From contig JACJWN010000005.1 in NCBI GenBank assembly GCA_020637165.1, forward strand, positions 357,578 through 421,577: 64,000 nucleotides of DNA, in the 5' to 3' direction. Within the stretch, counting starts at the first letter, position 1. Each line of letters starts with the position of its first letter. The notes beneath the pieces were generated by a model. That model was not told the DNA's origin, did no database searches, and saw only the letters and a list, made by a program, of their open reading frames with translations. Positions 18,945 to 27,537 of the stretch are shown one piece after another. The DNA is from Mycolicibacterium sp. (GTDB taxonomy: Bacteria > Actinomycetota > Actinomycetes > Mycobacteriales > Mycobacteriaceae). Made by a program: the position numbers and the translations under genes.

Positions 18945-18966
18945 TGTCGTACCCCGTTCGTAGTAT
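18945..18966 (+). promoter_or_regulatory. Candidate PafBC/RecA-NDp-type promoter
   Basis: TGTC, twelve bases, then TAGTAT: this is the element spacing of the LexA-independent DNA-damage promoter of mycobacteria (TGTCRGTG-N8-TANNNT). Only the TGTC, the following purine and the TANNNT match, so this is tentative. It lies 55 bp before the start of the SHOCT gene. Confidence 0.35.
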
Positions 18967-19020
18967 CCGTGCGCAAGGGGTTGTCGTTGGCATCTCCTGG
19001 GGGAGTGAAGGGAGTCTTTG

Positions 19021-19752
19021 GTGGAGGCGTTCGTCTTTCTGCTGGTTGTGGTGCTCGTCTTTGTTTTGTTCAGGGCGTGGATCAGGTCGGGTGATCAGAC
19101 CGCCCGGGTGGTGGACGGCGGGGTGGGTGCGGCGGCGGCGGTGTTGCGCGACGCGCGCGGTGGTGCTGCGGTGGTGGCGTACCGGAATCTGGAGAAGACG
19201 GTCGGCAAGGAGCACGGGCGCAGCGAGCGGTCGGCGGTGTTGGCTTCGGCGCTGGCCTCGATCAGGTTCGACCGGTCGAGGCTGGAGTCCCCGCTTGTGG
19301 GTGAGGTGAGCGTGAAGTTCGGCCCGGGTGTTGAGGTGTATCGGGATTGGGTGATCCGCGGGCAGGAGGCCCATGACGTGGAGGCCACGACGTGGGCGAA
19401 GGTTCTGACCAGCGGGCGGGAGTTCAAGGACCGGGATACCCGCACTGCGGAGTTGCAGATCGTCTCGGCGTCGTGGTCGATGAGGGTGCCGGTTGATCCG
19501 GATCGCGCGAACGGGGCGCGGTTTGTGGCCGACCAGCTCAATGCCATCACCCGCTCGGCGAGGCCGCGGGCGGCGACCTCGGCCGATATCAAAGCTTTGG
19601 GCTCGGATATGGAGGCGATGCTGGAGAAGCTGGTGATGGCCTCGGGTGCCTCGCCGGCGGAGAAGATCTCGGAGTTGTCCGATCTGCGGTTCGGGCGGCT
19701 GATTTCTGATGACGAGTACGAAGCGGCGAAGTCGCGGATTCTGGGGATCTGA
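19021..19752 (+). CDS. Membrane-anchored SHOCT-domain protein
   Basis: 243 aa from GTG at 19021; a TTG at 19018 is also possible, and AAGGGAG is at proper distance. One N-terminal helix (about 3-17, FVFLLVVVLVFVLF), then a cytoplasmic or outer body without recognised domain. A C-terminal SHOCT motif follows: KISELSDLRFGRLISDDEYEAAKSRIL. The next gene (SPFH) starts one base after its stop and also ends in SHOCT. SHOCT is a short oligomerisation tail. The two products probably form one membrane assembly. The body sequence is unrecognised. Confidence 0.8.
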   Translation: MEAFVFLLVVVLVFVLFRAWIRSGDQTARVVDGGVGAAAAVLRDARGGAAVVAYRNLEKTVGKEHGRSERSAVLASALASIRFDRSRLESPLVGEVSVKFGPGVEVYRDWVIRGQEAHDVEATTWAKVLTSGREFKDRDTRTAELQIVSASWSMRVPVDPDRANGARFVADQLNAITRSARPRAATSADIKALGSDMEAMLEKLVMASGASPAEKISELSDLRFGRLISDDEYEAAKSRILGI

Positions 19753-19753
19753 G

Positions 19754-20896
19754 ATGGGACTGTTGAAGGCGGCCGGTTCGGCGGTCGCCGGTGTGCTGGC
19801 TGATCAGTGGAAGGACTTCTACACCGTTGCTGACGGGGTGGCGCCGACGGCGGCGTTGTTCCCGGCGGTGCGGCGCGGAACCAATCTGGGTCGGGGGTCG
19901 AACACCCGCGGCTCGGTCGACGTCATCACCAACGGCAGCACGATCGTGGTTCCCCAGGGGTACGGGCTGGTCTTCATGGAGGGCGGGGCGTTCACCGCCT
20001 TCGTCGCCGAACCCGGGGTGTATGAGTGGAGCTCGGGGGCGCACGACTCGCGGTCGGTGTTCGCCGGCGGGAATCTGCTGGATCCGCTGGTCACGGCATC
20101 TTGGGAGCGGTTCAAATACGGTGGCCGGCCGGCGGCGCAGCAGCGGGCGTTCTTCGTCTCGCTTCAGGAGTTGACGAACAACAAGTTCGGTACGGCCTCG
20201 GACATCTATTGGGATGACCGCTATCTCAACGCCCAGGTCGGGGCCAGCGCGCGGGGCACCTACACCCTGCGGATCACCGACCCGTTGTTGTTCATCCACA
20301 ACTTCGTCCCGGCGAGCTATCTGCAGAACGGCGCGGTGTTCGACTTCACCGATCTGCGCAACGCCGCGGCCGATCAGCTCTTCAACGAGGTGGTCGCCAG
20401 CCTGTCAACGGCGCTGTCGGCCTACACCAACGATCCGGCGCGGGGCAACCGCATCGTCGGCATCCAGCAGGACGCGGTGGGCTTCGCCCGGTGTCTTGGC
20501 GACGCCGTGGAGGCCAACTACCAGTGGCGATCCGAGCGTGGCCTCGAGATCGTCAGTACGGCGATCGTCGCCATCGAGTACGACGCCCCATCAAGGGAAT
20601 TGCTGAAGGCGGTGCAGCGTGCCGACGCCCTGTCGGGGGTTCGGGCAACGGCGAATCTTCAGGCCGCCACCGCCGCCGGCATCGAGGCCGCCGGCGCCAA
20701 CGCCGGCACCGACGGTCTCATCGGCATCGGCATGGCCGCCGGCACCGTCGGTACCCACGCCCTCGACCAACCAGCGACCGCCGACCCCGCCGAGGACCAC
20801 TTCGCCACCCTGGCGGGCTTCAAGCGGATGCTCGACGCCGGACTGATCACCCAGGACGACTACAACGCGGCGAAGGCCAAGGCACTAGGCCTATGA
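19754..20896 (+). CDS. SPFH-domain protein with C-terminal SHOCT (YdjI/virion-core-like)
   Basis: 380 aa from ATG at 19754. N-terminal body (about 30-290) is the bacterial SPFH 'virion core protein' type: STIVVPQGYGLVFMEGGAF, PGVYEWSSG, WERFKYGG, RGTYTLRITDPLLF, LQNGAVFDFTDL. A Gly/Ala-rich linker and SHOCT tail (FKRMLDAGLITQDDYNAAKAKAL) follow. In Bacillus, YdjI-type proteins recruit PspA-like membrane-stress proteins (known family role). Here no PspA is present. Coupled to the upstream SHOCT membrane protein; both likely coat or scaffold the membrane under stress. Confidence 0.88.
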   Translation: MGLLKAAGSAVAGVLADQWKDFYTVADGVAPTAALFPAVRRGTNLGRGSNTRGSVDVITNGSTIVVPQGYGLVFMEGGAFTAFVAEPGVYEWSSGAHDSRSVFAGGNLLDPLVTASWERFKYGGRPAAQQRAFFVSLQELTNNKFGTASDIYWDDRYLNAQVGASARGTYTLRITDPLLFIHNFVPASYLQNGAVFDFTDLRNAAADQLFNEVVASLSTALSAYTNDPARGNRIVGIQQDAVGFARCLGDAVEANYQWRSERGLEIVSTAIVAIEYDAPSRELLKAVQRADALSGVRATANLQAATAAGIEAAGANAGTDGLIGIGMAAGTVGTHALDQPATADPAEDHFATLAGFKRMLDAGLITQDDYNAAKAKALGL

Positions 20897-21020
20897 AGCT
20901 CCACCCGGGGTGTGAACGGGCGCAACGCCCCCACCGGAGGTGTCACGGATTGTCGTCATGGCTATCAGGCACCCTGGGGCATGGGGTCAGTTCGTCGGTC
21001 TTCCCTTCTAGGTTGGCGTG

Positions 21021-21446
21021 ATGGACGCCGAAGGGGCCTTCGTACCGCACACTCCTGATCCGAACCTTGGCGGCACGATCGTCTACGCGGTGCGGCTGGA
21101 CTATTTCGGCAAGCTCTCAAAGAGTGATCAAGAGCGGCTGGACGCACTGAACCCCCGGGCCAACAAGAAGGCCCCCGTCTTCTACGTCGGCCGGACGTCG
21201 CTGCCGGCCTCGAAGCGCTACGAAAACCACCGGAACGCACATAAGGCCAGCCGCTGGGTCAGGATATACGGCCAGCGCCTGATCGAGGTCGATCAGTGGA
21301 AGCCGGATTTTGGGGTGGCTCTGCCGCAGAAGGTTATCCGCGCCGCCTGGCAACTGGCCCGGCGCAGCAACGGCGATCCCCGCGAGCGGGAGAAGGCTTT
21401 GGCCGAGTTGCTTCGTGCGCAGGGCTACTACGTCATCTCGCATTGA
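21021..21446 (+). CDS. GIY-YIG-like nuclease-fold protein
   Basis: 141 aa from ATG at 21021 (a GTG directly before is also open). Pattern: TIVYAVRLD strand, then VFYVGRTSLPASKRYENHRNAHKAS, which matches the YIG-x-T ... R ... H spacing of GIY-YIG domains. The C-terminal catalytic Glu/Asn cannot be assigned with certainty. Solo GIY-YIG proteins vary in role (repair, defence, mobile). It stands alone between the SPFH gene and the converging GntR gene. Confidence 0.65.
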   Translation: MDAEGAFVPHTPDPNLGGTIVYAVRLDYFGKLSKSDQERLDALNPRANKKAPVFYVGRTSLPASKRYENHRNAHKASRWVRIYGQRLIEVDQWKPDFGVALPQKVIRAAWQLARRSNGDPREREKALAELLRAQGYYVISH

Positions 21447-21581
21447 GGGGAAGCGTCGGAACTGGCCGGCACACCGCTCTACGGAGTTGGTGAGTGTCGT
21501 ACCCGCAGTCGATACCTTCGGAAGCCGCCAGGCCGCCACGACGGGGAACCCATCGCCTTTCGCGGCTGTTGATACCGATCG

Positions 21582-22286
21582 CTACCGAGGTCGCTGACGG
21601 TAGCCCATCCTGGTCCGCTCTGCGTGGCGGCGCATCAGGTCGCACGCGCGCCTGCTTTTGCCGGCGCTGATCGCTTCGACGATCTCGGCGTGCTCGTCCC
21701 ACGAGGCACGTCCACGGGTTCGGGCGAAGGACACGTGGTACCAGCGCACGCGTCGTTCCAGGGATCCGAGCGTTTCGGCCAGGAAGCCGTTGCCCGTCAT
21801 CGACACGATGTAGCCGTGGAAATCGGAGTTGGCGGCTACGAGGGCCGCCGGATCTTCTGATGCGACAGCCTGTTCTCCTGTGTGCAGCACGTCGCGGAGC
21901 CGTTCGACATGTTCGGCGTTGGTGTGCTGGGCGGCCAGTCTGGCGGACTCTGCTTCGAGCACGGCTCGGACAGCCAGGAGTTCGTCGGCTTCGGTATCGC
22001 TCGGGATATGGACGAAGGTGCCGTAGGCCGGCCGTTGATCGACCCACCCCTCGAACTGCAGGCGCAGCAGGGCCTCTCGGATCGGTTGTCTGCTCACCCC
22101 GAGGATGCGGGCCAACTCGGTCTCGACGAGGTGATGGCCCGGTTGCAGTTCCCGGGAGGTGATCATCTCCAGCAGGGTGTGATACACGGCGTCCCGTAGG
22201 GGGGCGGGACGCTCCAAGGGCGTTCGCTGCGGCAATCCCGATGGTTTCGCGGCTGCTGCCGGGGGCTCTGAGGCGTGCTGAGTCAT
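21582..22286 (-). CDS. GntR-family regulator with FCD ligand domain
   Basis: 234 aa. Winged helix (about 28-95: LLEMITSRELQPGHHLVETELARILGVSRQPIREALLRLQFEGW), then an all-helical FCD domain (about 105-225) with likely metal/ligand residues in SDFHGYIV and DEHAEIVEAI. This group represses catabolic or transport genes and is released by a carboxylate ligand (family knowledge). A 22-bp perfect palindrome with GTATAC centre lies in the divergent intergenic region (22398-22419), a typical operator. The likely targets are itself and the divergent GlxA-like gene. Confidence 0.93.
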   Translation of the reverse strand: MTQHASEPPAAAAKPSGLPQRTPLERPAPLRDAVYHTLLEMITSRELQPGHHLVETELARILGVSRQPIREALLRLQFEGWVDQRPAYGTFVHIPSDTEADELLAVRAVLEAESARLAAQHTNAEHVERLRDVLHTGEQAVASEDPAALVAANSDFHGYIVSMTGNGFLAETLGSLERRVRWYHVSFARTRGRASWDEHAEIVEAISAGKSRRACDLMRRHAERTRMGYRQRPR

Positions 22287-22397
22287 AAAAGTCCTTCTGA
22301 CGCCGGGCGGCAGGTCGGTGACGTGCGGTGTCGAGGATACGACCGCTGCCCCGCGGCGTCACGGTCCGACGGCCACTCCGGCGATTTGATCCACTAC

Positions 22398-22419
22398 TGT
22401 CGACTGTATACAGTCGACA
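22398..22419. promoter_or_regulatory. 22-bp perfect palindromic operator, GntR/FCD type
   Basis: Half-site TGTCGACTGTA is followed directly by its reverse complement. The centre TGTATACA is the usual FCD-GntR core. It is 112 bp upstream of the GntR start and 35 bp upstream of the GlxA-like start. Confidence 0.8.
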
Positions 22420-22453
22420 AATCAGCGTGGTTTAATGCAAGGAGCTGCAGGGA

Positions 22454-23500
22454 TTGGTTCACGGCGTGGTGATATTCAGCTTTCCGGGGGTGAAGGCTTT
22501 CGACGTGGTCGCGCCGAGCGAGGTTTTCACTCACGCGGCGCATCTCACCGACGGCGGGTACGAGGTCGCCATCGCGTCGATCTCCGGGGGACCGGTAACG
22601 GCCGAAAGCGGACTCACATTCCCGACGGTGGCAATGCCGGAGCCGGGAATGATCGACACGTTGGTGATGCCCGGTGGTTCCGGAGTTCATTCGGCGCTGT
22701 CCGACTCGACGACGATGTCCTGGGTCCGGACCGCTTCAAGCCGGGCGCGACGTTCGGTGGGTATCGGCGCCGGTACCCTCCTTGTGGCCGAGGCGGCAAC
22801 GCCGGCCGGTCGCCAGGACGTGACGCACCGGTCGGGTTCGGAACATTCGGCGCGGGTGTTCCCGCCGACGTCAGGCGACTTCGACTCGTTGGTTGCGCGC
22901 AGCTCGTCGAACGCACGGTGGACCGCTGGAACGTCGGGGGGAATCGACACAGCACTTGCGATCGTCGAGGCGGATTTCGGCGCCGAGGTCGCCCAGGAGG
23001 TCGCTCGTTGTCTGGTCCTGTACCGCTGTGGCGCTGGTGCTTCCCGCCGGTTCGACACCCCGCTCTGGACTCCGCGGGCGACCCGTGACGCAATTCGACA
23101 GGCGCAGGAGGCCATCGAGGCCGATCCGGGTGCCAGACACACGGTCGCCGAGTTGGCCCGTCGCGCGGCCATGAGCAGCCGCCATTTCGTCCGGGTGTTC
23201 CTCGCCGAAGTCGGCGAAACGCCGAGCGTGTACGTGGAGCGGGCGCGCACCGAACTGGCCTGCCGCAAGTTGGCGGAGACCACCGACACCGTGGCGGCCA
23301 TTGCTGCTCGCTGCGGGTTCGGGACCGCGGAGACGATGCGGCGTACCTTCGCCCGCCGTTTGGGTGTCTCGCCTACCGAGTACCGCAGAAGGCTGGACCG
23401 TCATGGGGACGGTGGTGCTGAGTGGTTCACCCCAGCTCCAATGCCTCGACTGACTGCGCCGGCGGTCACCGGCCGGCCCAATGAGAGGGCCGAGAGGTGA
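22454..23500 (+). CDS. GlxA/FtrA-type transcriptional regulator (DJ-1/PfpI + AraC)
   Basis: 348 aa from TTG at 22454 (AAGGAG at 22439-22444). N-terminal DJ-1/PfpI fold (about 4-190; FSFPGVKAFDVVAPSEVF, DTLVMPGGSG) joined to a C-terminal AraC double helix-turn-helix (about 225-320; HTVAELARRAAMSSRHFVRVF, TVAAIAARCGFGTAETMRRTFARRLGVSPTEYRRR). In the usual nucleophile elbow (S-V-C-T-G-A) the Cys is absent (SVGIGAGTLL), so the DJ-1 part is probably a ligand sensor. Divergent from GntR with a shared operator. Confidence 0.9.
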   Translation: MVHGVVIFSFPGVKAFDVVAPSEVFTHAAHLTDGGYEVAIASISGGPVTAESGLTFPTVAMPEPGMIDTLVMPGGSGVHSALSDSTTMSWVRTASSRARRSVGIGAGTLLVAEAATPAGRQDVTHRSGSEHSARVFPPTSGDFDSLVARSSSNARWTAGTSGGIDTALAIVEADFGAEVAQEVARCLVLYRCGAGASRRFDTPLWTPRATRDAIRQAQEAIEADPGARHTVAELARRAAMSSRHFVRVFLAEVGETPSVYVERARTELACRKLAETTDTVAAIAARCGFGTAETMRRTFARRLGVSPTEYRRRLDRHGDGGAEWFTPAPMPRLTAPAVTGRPNERAER

Positions 23501-23665
23501 TACGCGAGCGGTCATTTCCGCGGGGCCATCGAGGTGTGAGGCGCCACGAATCCGGACAGGCATCCCACGCATTTCGACCCATGTGCCGGCAGCGGCATGG
23601 GGGTCAAGAAATCGCTCGTACCGTTTGTCGTTGGAGAAGAAGTGATTCGGAAAGGGTTTGGCAAC

Positions 23666-24898
23666 ATGGGTTCATCGGAGTTCGTCGTGAACGCCGAAAC
23701 GTGCGCGGTCGCGACTGACTCCGGTCATCGCAACCGATCCACTCCTGGTCGTCAGATGCATGTGCCCCCGGCGGCACGGTCAGGTGGCATCGGCCGCGTG
23801 AATTCGGTTGGGCGCGTGGGCGCTCTGGCCGTGGCTCTGGGTATCGGTGCCGCGGTGCTGTCGATGCCCCCGACGGCTGCAGCGGAGACCAACGGCTCAT
23901 CCGGTTCGAGTGCAACGCCTTCGTCCTCCCGGGGGTCCAACGCGGCCAATCATGCCGGGCCGGGTGCGAAGACTCCCCGTTCCCGCGCGACTGCGGGGGC
24001 GCCCTCGCGGCCGAATTCCAGGGTTGGGGCGGGGCCGTCGATGGGCTCTGCGGCGGGGGAGGCGCGATCCGGAATCGCCGCAAGCCGTCCGGCGGCGTCG
24101 AAGCCCGCCAAGTCCGATTCGGATATTCCCGTGGCGTCGGTCGTTGGGGGAACCTCCAAGATGGCCTCGGCGGCCACCGCGCCCGCGAACCAACCCGCAG
24201 CGGCGGCCGATTCGGCGGGGTCCGGCAATGCGGGGCCACCGGTATGGGCCGCGTCCGCGATGGCGTCGGCGACTCCCAGCGGCTCAGTAGCAGCGTCCAG
24301 CGCGCCCGTGGTTCCTGATTTCATCCGCTTCTTCATCGGGGATGGCACGGCGACCAATCCGGATGCGGGGTTGTTGGTCGGTGATGGCTTCAGCTACGAC
24401 GCCAGCACGTGTGTGGGCACGGCGGCATGTGACGGCGGTCGGGGCGGGTTCCTGTTCGGTAATGGTGGTAGCGGCTGGAATGGAGGTTCGGGCGGCTCGG
24501 CCGGGCTGTTCGGCAACGGCGGCAACGGCGGGGCAGGGGTCCCGGGCGTCTTCGCGGGCTTTGGTGGTCTCGGTGGCCGGGGCGGGTTGCTCTGGGGCTT
24601 GCGCGGCGCCGACGGCCCGGTCGTGCCTTCTGCGTGGGATCAGCCCGACACGGTCGTCCCCGAGGACGGCGAAAGCCCTACCGACACCCCGAGCGGGGAA
24701 GACCCGCAGGCGGCTCCCGTTGTCGCCCCCTACACTCCCGTTGTCGACCCCTACAAAGGATGGACAAAGCCCGGGAGTCTCGTGATTCCCGCGGGTGGCG
24801 GTCCGCCGGTGGTGTCCGCAGGTTTGTTCCCGCCCGGGGCGCCCGTCGTCACCGCGGGTGGTCGTCTGGTTATCCCCGGCGCGCCTCCGATCGGCTGA
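23666..24898 (+). CDS. PE-less PGRS-like secreted protein, short member
   Basis: 410 aa from ATG at 23666, preceded by GGAAAGGG; ATG at 23597 or 23756 cannot be excluded. Long basic N-region, then hydrophobic core [18 protein letters not shown] and an Ala-rich cleavage site. A long Ser/Ala/Pro/Gly linker leads to the shared module FFIGDGTATNPDAGLL ... STCVGTAACDGG, with a Cys pair at about residues 249 and 255. A short Gly-Asn-Gly stretch (about 255-315) follows, then a Pro/Val tail. It has no PE domain. The module is shared with the two giant genes at 49.5 and 59.0 kb. Surface or cell-wall location is inferred. Confidence 0.75.
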   Translation: MGSSEFVVNAETCAVATDSGHRNRSTPGRQMHVPPAARSGGIGRVNSVGRVGALAVALGIGAAVLSMPPTAAAETNGSSGSSATPSSSRGSNAANHAGPGAKTPRSRATAGAPSRPNSRVGAGPSMGSAAGEARSGIAASRPAASKPAKSDSDIPVASVVGGTSKMASAATAPANQPAAAADSAGSGNAGPPVWAASAMASATPSGSVAASSAPVVPDFIRFFIGDGTATNPDAGLLVGDGFSYDASTCVGTAACDGGRGGFLFGNGGSGWNGGSGGSAGLFGNGGNGGAGVPGVFAGFGGLGGRGGLLWGLRGADGPVVPSAWDQPDTVVPEDGESPTDTPSGEDPQAAPVVAPYTPVVDPYKGWTKPGSLVIPAGGGPPVVSAGLFPPGAPVVTAGGRLVIPGAPPIG

Positions 24899-25095
24899 TA
24901 TCCGCAGGGGAGAGCGGGTGCCGCCGGGCTTCGGCCGGTCGGTGTCGGTGAAGGGCGTGCCACACGCCGTGCGCCACAGCCCTAAGTGGCCGAGCTCTCC
25001 ACGATCCCGGGGGAACCACACGCGGGTGGCGGGCCCCCTATGCACCGCGGTCCGGTCGACGGTCTGAGAGGATCGCTCTGGCGGAGGTGGTGCCG

Positions 25096-26460
25096 GTGAC
25101 GATCTGGGCCGCGGTCAAGGGGCGCAATGCCTGGTTGCTTGACCTGATCCGTAGCCGGCTGTGGCCGGTACCGGTGATCGGCGTCGTGACGGCTGCCGCC
25201 ACAGGATTCCTGCTGCCCTACTTCGAAGGTCGGTTGCCGACGCCGGCAACGGAGGAACTGTTCGGCGGTGGAGCGGCCGCCGCACGCGGCGTCCTGAGCA
25301 CGATTGCCGCATCGATGATCACCGTGACCTCACTGACATTCTCGCTGACCCTGGTGACTCTGCAATTGGCCAGCGGGCAGTTCTCGCCCCGACTGTTGCG
25401 GACTTTCGCCCGGGACAGGTTCGTGCAACGCACGCTGGCACTATTCGTGGCCACCTTTGTGTACGCGCTGACGGTGCTGCGGGCGGTGCGCTCCGGTCGC
25501 GACGGCCAGGCTGATTTCATACCGCAGGTCTCGGTGAGCCTCGCCTACCTGCTTGCGCTGGTCAGTGCCGTCACACTCGTTGTGTTTCTGGGGCACCTGG
25601 TTCGGCAGATCCGAGTTGAGACGATTCTTGAGACAGTTCAGGCCGAATCGATCAACGTCGCCGACGCGATGTCCAGCGAGTTGGATGACGCTGAGGTCGA
25701 CGGGCGGGCGCCCACGCCACCTTCTGACGCGGTGGCGATCACCGCCGAACGAACGGGTTTCCTGCTTGGCGTGGACGAGCAGGTGCTCGTCGGGGCAGTT
25801 GCTCGGGTCGACGGGATGGTCGCGATGGACCGGATGCCTGGCGAATGGCTTGTGGCCGGGACGCCGGTCGCGCTCGCTTGGCCGGCTGCTGGCGGGAATT
25901 TCGAGACTGACGCCCTGGATTGCATCCGCCGATCGCTGGTGGAAGCGGTCCGGATCGGTGAAGAGCGCACCCCGGTGCAGGACGTCGCCTACGGGCTACG
26001 CCAGCTCACCGACGTCGCGATCAAGGCTCTTTCACCGGGGATCAACGATCCGACCACCGCCGTCCACGTTCTCGGAAACAGTTCCGCGCTGCTCTGCGAC
26101 TTCGCCGACCGCCGTCTTGGCCCGACGGTCCACCGTGATCACGACGGCAAGGCTCGGGTCGTGATTCTCCGGCCTGGATTCGGCGATCTGCTGGAACTCG
26201 CCGTTGCGCAACCCCGGCGCTACGGTGCCGCCGATGCGCAGGTACAGGCCGGGCTTCTGCGGCTGTTGCGGGATCTGGCGTGGCGCACGTCAGCGCCCGA
26301 GCACAAGTCCGAGATCATCATGCAATTGCGCAGATCCCGCCGGACGGTGTCCAGCCAGGATTTCGATGAGGTGGAACGCGATCATCTTGAGTGTCTGGCG
26401 GTAGCCGTCGATGAGGCGCTCGCGGGCCGGTGGCAGACGGTTCCCGGCCGGTGTGGCTAG
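25096..26460 (+). CDS. DUF2254 integral membrane protein
   Basis: 454 aa from GTG at 25096, chosen because GGAGG at 25083-25087 is at proper spacing; GTG at 25087 is also open. Four predicted membrane helices in the first 165 residues, with the conserved ASMITVTSLTFSLTLVTLQLASGQFSPRLL block of DUF2254. A soluble C-terminal half follows, with SPGINDPTTAVHVL. Function of the family is unknown. It converges on the epimerase gene with a 17-bp gap. Confidence 0.9.
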   Translation: MTIWAAVKGRNAWLLDLIRSRLWPVPVIGVVTAAATGFLLPYFEGRLPTPATEELFGGGAAAARGVLSTIAASMITVTSLTFSLTLVTLQLASGQFSPRLLRTFARDRFVQRTLALFVATFVYALTVLRAVRSGRDGQADFIPQVSVSLAYLLALVSAVTLVVFLGHLVRQIRVETILETVQAESINVADAMSSELDDAEVDGRAPTPPSDAVAITAERTGFLLGVDEQVLVGAVARVDGMVAMDRMPGEWLVAGTPVALAWPAAGGNFETDALDCIRRSLVEAVRIGEERTPVQDVAYGLRQLTDVAIKALSPGINDPTTAVHVLGNSSALLCDFADRRLGPTVHRDHDGKARVVILRPGFGDLLELAVAQPRRYGAADAQVQAGLLRLLRDLAWRTSAPEHKSEIIMQLRRSRRTVSSQDFDEVERDHLECLAVAVDEALAGRWQTVPGRCG

Positions 26461-26477
26461 TCGGACGCAGCCCGGTA

Positions 26478-27476
26478 TCAGATGATTCCTTCTGCGCGGG
26501 CCCAATTCTCGACGCGCTGCATACCCTCGTCGATCGAGACCAGCGGCCGGTACCCCAGCACCTTCCGGGCCTTGCCGATCGCGTACGTCCCTGGACGGTT
26601 CAGCAGCCCCATGGTGCCCGCCGACAGGTCGGTGTCCTGTCCGAAGCGCCGCAACAGCTTTCCCAGCACCTGTGCGGTGGGCGCGGCGATGGTCATCGGC
26701 AGGGTGCGGATCGTGCCGTCGCACATGGTGGCCATCCGGCCGAAGAAGTCGGCGCAGCGAACGCCCACGCCGTCGCTGATGATGAATACCTGGCCGATGG
26801 CCGCGTCGTCAGCGAGCGAGAGCACCAGTCCGTCGACGAAATTGTCGATGTAGACCGGCGAGAAGATGCCGTTTCCGCCGTTGGGCAACGGAAGGCCGGT
26901 CGGCTTCTGCAGTTCAGCGAGGGGCGAGCGCACCCACACCGAGCCCGGACCCCAGACATCGCCGGGCCGGATGACGGTGACGTCGATCTGTTTGGCGGCA
27001 TGCGCGGCGAGCACGACGGCTTCGGAGTTGACCTTGGTGTCGGTGTAGACGTCGCCGTTGACGCGGACCGGGTAGGTCTCGTCGACACCGTCGGGGAAGT
27101 CGAAGCCGTAGGCGGCCACCGAGGACAGGTGCACGAATCGCTTGACCCCCGCCTCGATCGAGGCGCGCAGGACGCGGCTGGTGCCCAGGACGTTGACCTG
27201 CCACGCCTGGGAAAGGCTGAACTTCGAACCCAGCAGCGCGGCGGTGTGCACGACGGTGTCGACGCCGGCCAGCGCGCCCGCCCACACCTCGGGCCGTGTG
27301 GTGTCACCGGCCACCACGCTGCGCCCGGGGTCGGCGACCAGGTCGACGCCGCGGACGTCCGCGCCGAGGGTGCGAAAGCGTTCGGCCAGGGCGCGGCCGA
27401 TGAAGCCGTTCGCCCCGGTGATGAGGATGCCGCGGTTGGCCAGCGACGGGGCCGGACGGTCGGTATCGGAAGTCAT
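26478..27476 (-). CDS. NAD(P)-dependent extended-SDR epimerase/3-beta-HSD-like dehydrogenase
   Basis: 332 aa from ATG at 27476; a longer open frame to 27593 overlaps the AraC gene and lacks family support. Rossmann motif ITGANGFIG, acidic NAD selector (GVDL), HTAALLG, catalytic S-Y-K with an unusual triad region (LSSVAAYGF then VYTDTKVNSE, YxxxK kept). IRPGDVWGPG is typical of sugar epimerases and sterol dehydrogenases. Substrate not predictable. It may be co-transcribed with the AraC gene upstream (61-bp gap). Confidence 0.88.
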   Translation of the reverse strand: MTSDTDRPAPSLANRGILITGANGFIGRALAERFRTLGADVRGVDLVADPGRSVVAGDTTRPEVWAGALAGVDTVVHTAALLGSKFSLSQAWQVNVLGTSRVLRASIEAGVKRFVHLSSVAAYGFDFPDGVDETYPVRVNGDVYTDTKVNSEAVVLAAHAAKQIDVTVIRPGDVWGPGSVWVRSPLAELQKPTGLPLPNGGNGIFSPVYIDNFVDGLVLSLADDAAIGQVFIISDGVGVRCADFFGRMATMCDGTIRTLPMTIAAPTAQVLGKLLRRFGQDTDLSAGTMGLLNRPGTYAIGKARKVLGYRPLVSIDEGMQRVENWARAEGII

Positions 27477-27537
27477 GGACCCAGCCTTTCTCAGCAACGC
27501 CTCTGAGGTCTTGACCCTAGAGGACGTCGGCATGACA

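Noticed and set aside
21487-21515. Second TGTCGTACCC copy resembling the motif at 18945
   Set aside because: The TA-N3-T element is not at the right distance and no plus-strand gene follows.
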